Positions 1 to 6,975 of a stretch of DNA of 19,480 nucleotides are shown here, piece by piece. Each line of letters opens with the position of its first letter. Position 1 is the stretch's first letter. A program made the translations under genes and the position numbers. The notes beneath the pieces are model-generated. The model saw only the letters and a list, made by a program, of their open reading frames with translations, was not told where the DNA came from and did not search any database. Origin of the DNA: Candidatus Woesearchaeota archaeon (GTDB lineage: Archaea; Nanobdellota; Nanobdellia; Woesearchaeales; WJKL01); assembly GCA_014729145.1 (NCBI GenBank), contig WJKL01000099.1, positions 1 to 19,480 on the forward strand, read 5' to 3'.

Positions 1-3000
1 ATCATTTGTGGATTCCTGGACACCTCCAAAAATAGAATCTGTTCCTGCTCTGATTGTATCGCCTATCTCAAGGCTTTTTCCTGTTCCTGTCCATGGAAGG
101 CAGCCCTCGCTTGCCTGTGTTATTATCCTGGCAAGCCATTTGCATATATATTGAGAAAAGAATTCTTTGCATACCCCTGTATCATATGTTCCTGTTTTTT
201 GTATTTGGGTCATGCAGTTATACAATCCTTCTAATATGTTTCTAGCTAGTTTTAATCTTTGAAGTATCTGAGTTCCGCACAAACATTGGAATGCAGGCAG
301 TATATCCTGTGGATTAAGATATGGTGCATCAGGAGAAAGATACAAAGGCTGTCCAAAACAGGCTGACTGGTCCCTTCCTTTATAATATTTATATTTGTCA
401 TAGGAATATCCAAGTTTGTCATATCTGTAATCCCATTCGTCCTCTTCAGCGTCTTTTTCTTGAGGAGGAAGCATTGCACCTTCTTCTCCTCTTACACTAT
501 AGCAGACGCAATATTCAGGAGATTCACAGTTGTTTGGAGGTGTGTTTAATGTATGAGGTGTGTTTAAATCTATCAGTTCACTGACATCTGACATGCATTC
601 ACCTTTTTGCCAGCCAAGCTCATCACAGACATCTTCGCAGGATTCTTTTCCTTCTTTTAACAAAACATTGTCTGTTCCTGAAACTATCTCAACAGTTTCT
701 GTGTTAAGGCCGCCGCATTTTTCAATGACTAAATCTCCTTCAGCTTCAGGCTGTTGAGCTGATCTTTTATAATAATCATCTTTGTATTCCCAGCAAAGAA
801 TAACTCCTTCTCCGCATTCATCTTCACAGATGTCAGCTTTCTGTTTTCTTAATATTGTTCCTTTTGTGCTTGTCTCTGTTGTGCATTGTGTGTTTTCTTC
901 TATCCTTCTTCTGACCTCAACAGGATCTGCTGTTGCTGTCCATGGTGCTGGAGAGCCTCTGCACAAGAACCTATCACAAACCCATCTGTAAGCATTGTTT
1001 ATCTCTGCCTCATTCTGCCATGCTGAATAAGCTGAGCCGCACCTTTCTTCAAGCTGCTCATTTGTTAAGTCATCCTGAGTAAATCCAAGCTTGTTTTCAT
1101 CTTCTGTTTCAGCTGTTGCTCCTCCTGTTATTCCAGACAGATTATCCTTATCTAGCTGGGCTGTTTCTTCCTCTTCTTGTGTAGGTGTTGGTGTTGGTGT
1201 TGGGCCTCTGACTTCTGCCAGTCCTTCTGCTGTAACTTTTCCAGGGCCGGGAATCGGACATTTATCTTTGCTGTCTTTTGATAGTGCTCTGTCACTTAAA
1301 TAATCCTGCCAGGAAGCTGCTCTTCTGAATATAGTTGTTACAATCTTTGCTCCAAAAGCGATAAGGCAGAGCTTTCCAAGATCCTGGACTCTTTTATCTA
1401 CTATATCTATCATACGGTTAAGGTTTTGTATGGTCCTGTTGATGCTTTCTCGGTTTTTGTCATTGATAAAATTTGAAAATACATCTCTTGGATCTATCAT
1501 GCTTGTGTCCACAGCATAAGCCACCTTTTCACAGCTTGTCTGGAACTCTCTTTCTTCTTTTCCCTGCATCTCATGAGTATATTCCACAGTAAGCTTTAAA
1601 GGAAAGACCATCTCCTGGGTAAGTTTTTTATAATCTTCAGAAAAATTGTTTAATCCTGCTAACTGATTCAGGTTATATTTTACAATCCATAATGTCTTGT
1701 CGCTGTTTGGTTTTTTGAATACAGGGCTTGAAGGAAGCGCCTGACAGCTGTAATTATAACGAGGATCCTGCATTATCGAAGGTGTGCATGCATCATCTAT
1801 ATCTAAATTCTTTATTACAGGGTTTTCTCCGTTTCCCTGATAATCCAATTCAAGGATAAACTGGACAAGTTCAGTTCCTTCTGCCAGTCTTTCTCCGCTT
1901 AACAAAGAAGGGGACTGGTATTCTACCATATTCATTATATTCCATGCAAACACGCCTGAAAAACATGTTGCGATAGTATATGTCATCTCCTCCTGAACAC
2001 TAAAACCAACAGAATCTGTTGCAACAATATATACATCAACAGATGTTTGCTCTTGTTTTTCAGTTATGCCTTCGCCTCTTTCTGTGATCTCTTCAGAAGT
2101 GACAGGCTCTGATTCTGTTTCAGGCTGCTGGGTTCCTGCTCCTACATGTACATATCCTCCTAAAAATTCAACCCCCTGCTCTAAGTCAACATCTTCAAAC
2201 CTGAAACGGCCGTTATTGTCTGCTTTTTCTGTAATATCTGGATTTCCGTCAGGCTCTTTTCCTATGTAAAGCTCTACAGTTGCATTTGGCTCTGTATCTC
2301 CCTCTATATCAGTTATTGCTGCATCTTCATAGAATATGGCGCCTGAATCAGGAGATATATTTTCAAGCCTGGGAGGACTTGTATCAAGCAGTATATTTCT
2401 TTGGGTCTCGGCTACGTTTCCTGCCCTGTCCAGTGCAGTTATCTTAACAGTATTTTTTCCTTCCCTTATAGTGGCTGAGGCGCTGAAGGAGTCAGTATTT
2501 TGCTGATAGACTGAAACATTGTTTACAAAAATCTCAACAGAGCTTGTTTCAGACACAGTTCCTGTAACTGTTATTGCGTCGTCAGATGTGTATAAAGGAA
2601 AAGAATCGATCTGGATTTCAGGAAGGGTATCATCAACAGTTACATTAAAATCAGCAGAGGTTTCTCCCTGAGGACCCAGCACTTCTATCTTTATCTGGTT
2701 TGGAACCTGCAGTTCAGTAAAATCCGGATTTAATTGAGCTTGAAAATAAAACAAGCCGTTATCTCCAACATCATACTTTGCTGAAAAAACCTCATTTACA
2801 TAGAGGTTTACAGTTGAATCTGCAGTAGTGTTTCCTATAATCTCAAGTGATTCTGAATTTGTATAATCAGGAAGAGCCACATCTAAAAAAAGGCCGTTGT
2901 CCTGGGTTTGGGTTGTATTGTTGGCTGCAAGAGAAACAGGTGTAAATATGATTAGAAAGGTTATGAATAAAGACATTAATTTTAATTGTTTGTTTTTCAT
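1..3000 (-). CDS. Giant secreted Ig-like/Cys-rich surface protein, 3' end beyond window
   Basis: The frame is open for 1000 codons from ATG at 3000 to the window edge, so the C terminus is missing. Residues 1-25 are a Sec-type signal peptide (cleavage near SLA|A). About 30-340 hold three Ig-like/beta-sandwich units; the junction with linker LLDTSPPRLENISP is near 205. A helical stretch lies near 500-560, a TPTPTPT linker at 601-607, and a Cys-rich region from about 650 to 970. Residues 929-972 carry the pattern C-x6-TG-x6-C-x8-C-x15-PWTG, which also occurs near the C terminus of the 1030-residue protein at 11285-14377, so the two are seen as paralogs. The start overlaps the stop of the 637-residue gene by 4 bases (ATGA), implying translational coupling. 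No Shine-Dalgarno sequence is visible. Function is unknown; an exported, disulfide-rich surface protein is inferred. Confidence 0.88.
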   Translation of the reverse strand, partial: MKNKQLKLMSLFITFLIIFTPVSLAANNTTQTQDNGLFLDVALPDYTNSESLEIIGNTTADSTVNLYVNEVFSAKYDVGDNGLFYFQAQLNPDFTELQVPNQIKIEVLGPQGETSADFNVTVDDTLPEIQIDSFPLYTSDDAITVTGTVSETSSVEIFVNNVSVYQQNTDSFSASATIREGKNTVKITALDRAGNVAETQRNILLDTSPPRLENISPDSGAIFYEDAAITDIEGDTEPNATVELYIGKEPDGNPDITEKADNNGRFRFEDVDLEQGVEFLGGYVHVGAGTQQPETESEPVTSEEITERGEGITEKQEQTSVDVYIVATDSVGFSVQEEMTYTIATCFSGVFAWNIMNMVEYQSPSLLSGERLAEGTELVQFILELDYQGNGENPVIKNLDIDDACTPSIMQDPRYNYSCQALPSSPVFKKPNSDKTLWIVKYNLNQLAGLNNFSEDYKKLTQEMVFPLKLTVEYTHEMQGKEEREFQTSCEKVAYAVDTSMIDPRDVFSNFINDKNRESINRTIQNLNRMIDIVDKRVQDLGKLCLIAFGAKIVTTIFRRAASWQDYLSDRALSKDSKDKCPIPGPGKVTAEGLAEVRGPTPTPTPTQEEEETAQLDKDNLSGITGGATAETEDENKLGFTQDDLTNEQLEERCGSAYSAWQNEAEINNAYRWVCDRFLCRGSPAPWTATADPVEVRRRIEENTQCTTETSTKGTILRKQKADICEDECGEGVILCWEYKDDYYKRSAQQPEAEGDLVIEKCGGLNTETVEIVSGTDNVLLKEGKESCEDVCDELGWQKGECMSDVSELIDLNTPHTLNTPPNNCESPEYCVCYSVRGEEGAMLPPQEKDAEEDEWDYRYDKLGYSYDKYKYYKGRDQSACFGQPLYLSPDAPYLNPQDILPAFQCLCGTQILQRLKLARNILEGLYNCMTQIQKTGTYDTGVCKEFFSQYICKWLARIITQASEGCLPWTGTGKSLEIGDTIRAGTDSIFGGVQESTND

Positions 3001-4910
3001 GTTAGTTCTGGTTCTGGTATTTTTTCTGATTTTTCCTCAAGGTTATCAAGCTTTTCAGCAAGCTTTTGCGCGCTTTCAGGGTCAGTTAATCCAATATAAG
3101 GCCATTCCATTGCATGGAATGTTATCTCTTTTGCATCTTCCAATGAGACCCAGCTTGGTTTCCACGAGGACTTATATCCGCCTATTATCCCGTCTTCGTT
3201 TAGAAGAGTTATCTCCAGTTCATAATTATAGTCCCATTTGGCAAGCAGTTCTATCTCAGAAGGTATTCCTTCTTCATAAGAAGGATATACTCCGTTGCTT
3301 TTGTAGGTTTGGTTTCTTGTTATCTTGATAAGAGCTGACTCGTCTTCTTCAAGCCCTTCTTCTTCATCAACCCTGTCTCCTACAGCAAAATGCTTTACTA
3401 CTTTAAATTTTTTGTTAGTTACAGGAGTTAAGTACAGATAAGCGGTTTTTTCTGTGTTTGTACTTACGAATTCCTGAGCTTCAAGATAGCCTGGTTTTAT
3501 TCCTCTTAAGACTCCGTTTATGCAGTAAGGAAATTCTTTTGACAAGGCTGCTACTGCCCCTCCTGAAACAAATTCACTCTGCCCCATCGGACATTTGTAT
3601 TTCATACATGTATATGATATGTTTACTCCCGGAAGCTTATTTTTTTGGTCTGGAAGCCCGGGTCTGGATATGTTTTCAAAGGTATAGACAGACAGAATAT
3701 TTCTTGTCCTTTCACTGCAGTAACGCTGTCTTTCTGTTGAAGGGCTTTCAATATCAAAAGTAGTTATCCCAAAATTTGTGGTATCAGGCCTGTTGTGGTT
3801 TATCCCTGCCTCTATCCCAAAATTAAAAGTAAATTTTTCATGATCGTCTGTTTTTTCATCGGTTACAGTGACCAAAAAAGGATATCTTACATCATAGGTA
3901 AAGTGCCAAAGATGCATACAGACTAATGATAATATGTCCTGACCTCTCTGTGCATTTGACCTCAATATGCTGCCGTCGTTGGGCCTTACATGCAAATCAA
4001 GAGGCCAGTCTTCATCATATGTAAAACTTACATGCGTATCAGGATAGTCTGTTGTGGTTACATCCCATACAAAATGATTTCTTTCATATTCAAGATTTTC
4101 TGGAAGCGGACTGTATTTTGTCTTTTCAACCTTTATCAGCGGAAGGTTTGCAGTCAACAGCTGCTTTAGCTTGGCTTCAACATCCTGAAGCTTCCATATC
4201 CTTGGCCTGCAGGTGAATTCATAATCAATATAAGGTATTTCAGGGTCAGAGGCTATAAGGTCTATGGTTCTTGTCTCTATAAACTTGTCAAGATTTTCCT
4301 CCTCTAAAATATCTCTTGCCAGCTGATAGACTGTCTTCAGCCTTAGAGGAACAGAAGCTTCAAATTTTTCTATGTTGGCTGTCTGATTTTTAGAAGGGAT
4401 AGTGATCTTTAGAGGGTAGATAAGATCTACAGCGACCCCTGAATCCATAAGAGTGGCAACTGCCTGTTTTTCTCCTGATTCTATCTGAAAAAGGTTCTGG
4501 AAAGGTGCAAGGTCCTGGATACATGAGTCAATATTTTCTTCTATATATGTTTCAAGCTCATTTACAATAAATGATTCAGAAGGTATTTTTGAGATTCCCC
4601 TGTACCTCCAAAGAGGTATCTTTATCTCCCTGAATAAAGGATTTGTGGATATATATGATGTTGGATCAAATTCAATCTCATCAGGAAAATCAATATAACC
4701 TCCGTTTGAGCCTATCAAAAGTATGCCTTCTTCTGCAGTTGTCTGGATACAGTTTCTAACATATTTCTGCAGAGGAGAGATTTCAGGAGGGACAACAACT
4801 TCCGGCTTGAATATAAGAGCCTGCTGCTGGTACATGATCAACAGTGCTATGATTAGAAGAAGAGATATTCCTGCTATTATGAATATTGTTACTTGACCTC
4901 TTTTTTTCAT
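2997..4910 (-). CDS. Single-pass surface protein with prepilin-like N terminus (copy B of anchor protein)
   Basis: 637 residues. It opens MKKRGQVTIFIIAGI, a basic KRG followed by Q and one hydrophobic helix (about 7-27). This resembles archaeal class III (prepilin-type) signal sequences, although the usual Glu at +5 is absent. The rest should lie outside the cell. It aligns with the 722-residue protein at 14364-16532: GGYIDF against GGYVNL, KIPLWRY against KVPYWWY, ASVPLRL against VSLPLNL, HNRPDT against NNRPID. Six cysteines match (54, 130, 398, 435, 440, 463 against 69, 167, 438, 470, 475, 493). The C-terminal tail is acidic and helical (about 600-637). The start has a clear AGAGGG site 4 bases upstream, and the stop overlaps the start of the giant partner. 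I recognise no named family; membrane anchor or subunit of a surface complex is inferred. Confidence 0.88.
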   Translation of the reverse strand: MKKRGQVTIFIIAGISLLLIIALLIMYQQQALIFKPEVVVPPEISPLQKYVRNCIQTTAEEGILLIGSNGGYIDFPDEIEFDPTSYISTNPLFREIKIPLWRYRGISKIPSESFIVNELETYIEENIDSCIQDLAPFQNLFQIESGEKQAVATLMDSGVAVDLIYPLKITIPSKNQTANIEKFEASVPLRLKTVYQLARDILEEENLDKFIETRTIDLIASDPEIPYIDYEFTCRPRIWKLQDVEAKLKQLLTANLPLIKVEKTKYSPLPENLEYERNHFVWDVTTTDYPDTHVSFTYDEDWPLDLHVRPNDGSILRSNAQRGQDILSLVCMHLWHFTYDVRYPFLVTVTDEKTDDHEKFTFNFGIEAGINHNRPDTTNFGITTFDIESPSTERQRYCSERTRNILSVYTFENISRPGLPDQKNKLPGVNISYTCMKYKCPMGQSEFVSGGAVAALSKEFPYCINGVLRGIKPGYLEAQEFVSTNTEKTAYLYLTPVTNKKFKVVKHFAVGDRVDEEEGLEEDESALIKITRNQTYKSNGVYPSYEEGIPSEIELLAKWDYNYELEITLLNEDGIIGGYKSSWKPSWVSLEDAKEITFHAMEWPYIGLTDPESAQKLAEKLDNLEEKSEKIPEPELT

Positions 4911-5135
4911 TATGCCCTCTTTTTTATGATTTAATCTTTTCTTTTATTAATTTTTGCAATAATTCTATAATATGATTAAATTCTAAATTATTCTTTGTTA
5001 GATAATTCTCATTTGAAAAGCCTCAGGTTTCCTGTTAAAATAACCCCATTGATCAGGCTGTTTTTGAATTCTTTACTCATCTTTCCCTCAAATAATAAAT
5101 GAATCTTTCTTTTTGATTTTTCTTTTTGTCAAATA
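4911..5135. other. AT-rich intergenic gap with one possible 23-codon minus-strand ORF
   Basis: No recognised gene lies here. On the minus strand an ATG at 5080 opens 23 codons (MSKEFKNSLINGVILTGNLR, then LFK) to a TGA at 5009-5011. GAGGG precedes it by 4 bases. It could be a real micro-protein, a gene remnant or chance. The rest is AT-rich leader for the 637-residue gene. Confidence 0.3.
4915..4956 (-). promoter_or_regulatory. Putative promoter and Shine-Dalgarno of the 637-residue gene
   Basis: On the minus strand an AT-rich element (AAATTAATAAAAG) near 4940-4953 lies about 25 bases before a strong AGAGGG Shine-Dalgarno at 4915-4920. The ATG follows at 4910. The leader AAAGAGGGCATAAT nearly matches AAAGAGGGGATAAT before the paralogous 722-residue gene. 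The TATA call is weak because the whole gap is AT-rich; the ribosome-binding site is clear. Confidence 0.35.
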
Positions 5136-5558
5136 TCATTTTAATAGTTCTTTGATAAATTCAATAACATCTTGAGTATCATTAAGGATATTTTCTGCAT
5201 CTTCTTTGTCAAATGTTTCATGAGGAGTAGAAACATCATTTCCTTTAATATCAACATATTGAGATTTTCCTCTTTCTTTTAACCAATGAAATAGGATTTT
5301 AACTTCTTTTTCTTCTTTTAAATCATAAAGATTGACTAATTTAATAATTTTTGCTGGATGGTCTTTTGGAATAATCTTATTCTTTTTAGCTATAGTTGAA
5401 GATACTGCTTGCTCCATGGCATCGTAAGCTGTCTTAATTACCTGAGCATATAAATTTCTGTTCTTTGCAACAGCAGTATCGAATATTGCTTTAGCAGCAT
5501 CAAGCGTTAGCTCAGCTTCTTCTAGATATTTTTGTGCTTGTTTTTCTCTTATTTCCAT
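5136..5558 (-). CDS. HEPN-domain protein, putative toxin of MNT/HEPN pair
   Basis: 140 residues, all helical. It resembles HEPN proteins (PF05168-like): an N-terminal helix, REKQAQKYLEEAELTL, then AYDAMEQAVSSTIAKKNKI, and a C-terminal DKEDAENILNDTQDVIEFIK helix. HEPN proteins next to MNT nucleotidyltransferases are usually toxin RNases held in check by the partner. Its ATG lies 10 bases inside the end of the nucleotidyltransferase gene, so the two are co-translated. The canonical RX4HXY of HepT toxins is not intact: R96-GKSQ-Y101-V-D103 puts Tyr where His is expected and Asp where Tyr is expected. Either this is a HEPN subfamily without RNase activity or the catalytic residues lie elsewhere. 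Toxin role is inferred from family and context. Confidence 0.8.
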   Translation of the reverse strand: MEIREKQAQKYLEEAELTLDAAKAIFDTAVAKNRNLYAQVIKTAYDAMEQAVSSTIAKKNKIIPKDHPAKIIKLVNLYDLKEEKEVKILFHWLKERGKSQYVDIKGNDVSTPHETFDKEDAENILNDTQDVIEFIKELLK

Positions 5559-6196
5559 TTTGACAATATATTTCCTGGATCATAAATTATTTTCATGGTT
5601 TTAATTATTTCTAAGGCCAGCTTGCTTTTTTTCTTTAATATATTTTTGAATTCTTTTTCTTTGAAAACCTGGCTAATTACCATTTTTTGTTTTCCTTTTT
5701 TACCGACAGCAATTGCACCAAATTTTTTATCAATAATCTTAGGACTTGAACTTAAAATTAAGATATCAATATCAGAATCTTCTTTGGCTTTTCCTCTAGC
5801 AACCGAGCCAAAAACAGCCACAGCTTTAACAGTATCTAGAAAGTCTTCTAATATCCACCAGAATTTTTCAATGTAATAATGAAATTCTTTTTGAGGAATA
5901 GACCATATATTCAAATGTATTTTTAAATTTTCATCTACACCAATAAATTTCTTCATTGCCATTCCAGGCACAGCTTCCATAAAATAAACAAACCCTTCTC
6001 CAATTGAATAATTAGTATAAGGTCTGGTTTTTCCTCTTTTTTCTTCTATTTTTTTAATTAAGTTTAGGCTTTCCATTTTTTTTAGACTATTATATATAGT
6101 AGGCATTGATTTATTTAGTTTCTCTGATATTTCAGTTGGAGTTCTATCTTTTTTTGTTAATAACTTTATAATTTCCCATTGAGTTTCTGATATCAT
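5549..6196 (-). CDS. Winged-helix DNA-binding domain fused to MNT-type nucleotidyltransferase (putative antitoxin/regulator)
   Basis: 215 residues from ATG at 6196. Residues 1-65 form a winged helix-turn-helix (MISETQWEIIKLLTKKDRTP, recognition helix about 26-42). Residues 124-150 carry the minimal nucleotidyltransferase motif GSVARGKAKEDSDIDIL, i.e. GS-x10-DxD with S131, D142 and D144. MntA-type enzymes with this motif can neutralise HEPN toxins by AMP transfer; whether this one does is not shown by sequence. An upstream TTG at 6268 in the same frame would add 24 residues. I prefer the ATG because the fold starts there and because a TATA-like element and a large palindrome sit just upstream. 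Base composition looks more AT- and Lys-rich than in the flanking envelope genes, consistent with a transferred module. Confidence 0.85.
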   Translation of the reverse strand: MISETQWEIIKLLTKKDRTPTEISEKLNKSMPTIYNSLKKMESLNLIKKIEEKRGKTRPYTNYSIGEGFVYFMEAVPGMAMKKFIGVDENLKIHLNIWSIPQKEFHYYIEKFWWILEDFLDTVKAVAVFGSVARGKAKEDSDIDILILSSSPKIIDKKFGAIAVGKKGKQKMVISQVFKEKEFKNILKKKSKLALEIIKTMKIIYDPGNILSKWK

Positions 6197-6197
6197 G

Positions 6198-6229
6198 ATA
6201 TTTAGATATTTAGCTAAATATTTAAATAT
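6198..6229. promoter_or_regulatory. 32-base near-perfect palindrome, likely operator and promoter of the MNT/HEPN pair
   Basis: The two 16-base arms meet at 6213/6214 (core TATTTAGCTAAATA) and differ at one pair (6205/6222). The palindrome ends one base before the ATG of the winged-helix/nucleotidyltransferase gene. Its distal arm contains TATTTAAATA centred about 29 bases upstream of the ATG, the expected TATA position for a leaderless archaeal transcript. Binding by the winged-helix domain would give autorepression; that is inference. Confidence 0.5.
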
Positions 6230-6239
6230 TTCGCATTTT

Positions 6240-6974
6240 TTATAAAATCTTTTCTGCTTCTGGGACAAAGTATAATCTTGCCCAGGTTAAAAATAAAGCT
6301 AATATGAGTAATGCGATATAAGGTGATAATGTTATCCTTAATAATGAAAATACTGCTGTCAGTATGATGAAAACAGCTAAGATAAGCAAGCAGGGGATGA
6401 AAAGGGTTTTTATCTTTGGCGCTGCCTGGACTGCTTTTCCGATAGCATAAAAGATTTCATTCTTTTTTGTGAAATAGATATATGTAAAAGCCCACAGATA
6501 TACTGTTATCAGAGCAGATATAACAAGCAGTATCTTGAAAGATGATATTTTTATGAATACACTAAAAGAAGCAAGAAGCAAAAGGAAGATTACTCCAAGT
6601 ATCAGGTTCAAAAGCATGAATTTAAGGAAATATTTTATATTAAATTTTTTTTTCATTATCTTTGTATAGATAAGTCCTCTGGATAAAGACCATGCTGCCA
6701 AGACCAATATTATCATAAAGACAACTGATGCTATAAATACTGCCATGAATGAGTTTAACTGGGCTGTTACCATGCTTATCTGTGCAGGAGACTGGGAAGC
6801 AAGATCCTGTATAGAAGCCAGGTCAAGGTTTGATGTTCTTTTTGAAAGCAGCCTCTGTACAAAGAACAGTGAAGGGAGGATTATCGCATAGAACAGCAGA
6901 TCATATATGTATATCTGCAGAAAGTCTGTGTTTAATTTAAATGAATCCTTAAAATTATTCAGTTGTTTTTTCAT
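6240..6974 (-). CDS. Six-helix integral membrane protein of unknown function
   Basis: 244 residues with about six membrane helices (near 21-39, 75-99, 114-141, 146-168, 190-211, 216-236). A polar loop of about 35 residues separates the first two, and there is a short basic cytoplasmic loop IMKKKFNIK. There is no catalytic motif and no transporter signature. It is the last gene of the envelope cluster: its ATG begins one base after the stop codon of the TPR protein, so co-expression is expected. It may be the polytopic membrane component of the assembly formed by the upstream secreted proteins, but nothing in its sequence shows a specific role. Confidence 0.82.
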   Translation of the reverse strand: MKKQLNNFKDSFKLNTDFLQIYIYDLLFYAIILPSLFFVQRLLSKRTSNLDLASIQDLASQSPAQISMVTAQLNSFMAVFIASVVFMIILVLAAWSLSRGLIYTKIMKKKFNIKYFLKFMLLNLILGVIFLLLLASFSVFIKISSFKILLVISALITVYLWAFTYIYFTKKNEIFYAIGKAVQAAPKIKTLFIPCLLILAVFIILTAVFSLLRITLSPYIALLILALFLTWARLYFVPEAEKIL

Positions 6975-6975
6975 T

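Noticed and set aside
1179..1202. GT-rich short tandem repeat
   Set aside because: It is in frame in the giant surface protein and simply encodes a Thr-Pro linker (TPTPTPT).
54..2269. Several 60-90 codon plus-strand open frames (for example 54-245, 560-757, 1091-1303, 2066-2269)
   Set aside because: They lie antisense to a 1000-codon open minus-strand frame with a signal peptide and domain structure; their translations are low-complexity shadows.
2897..3328. 143-codon plus-strand open frame
   Set aside because: It covers the junction of two convincing minus-strand genes in antisense and has no recognisable protein features.
6197..6268. N-terminal extension of the winged-helix/nucleotidyltransferase gene from TTG at 6268
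   Set aside because: It needs a rare TTG start, overlaps the upstream gene by 29 bases and translates through the palindrome and TATA-like element; the ATG at 6196 starts exactly at the wHTH domain.
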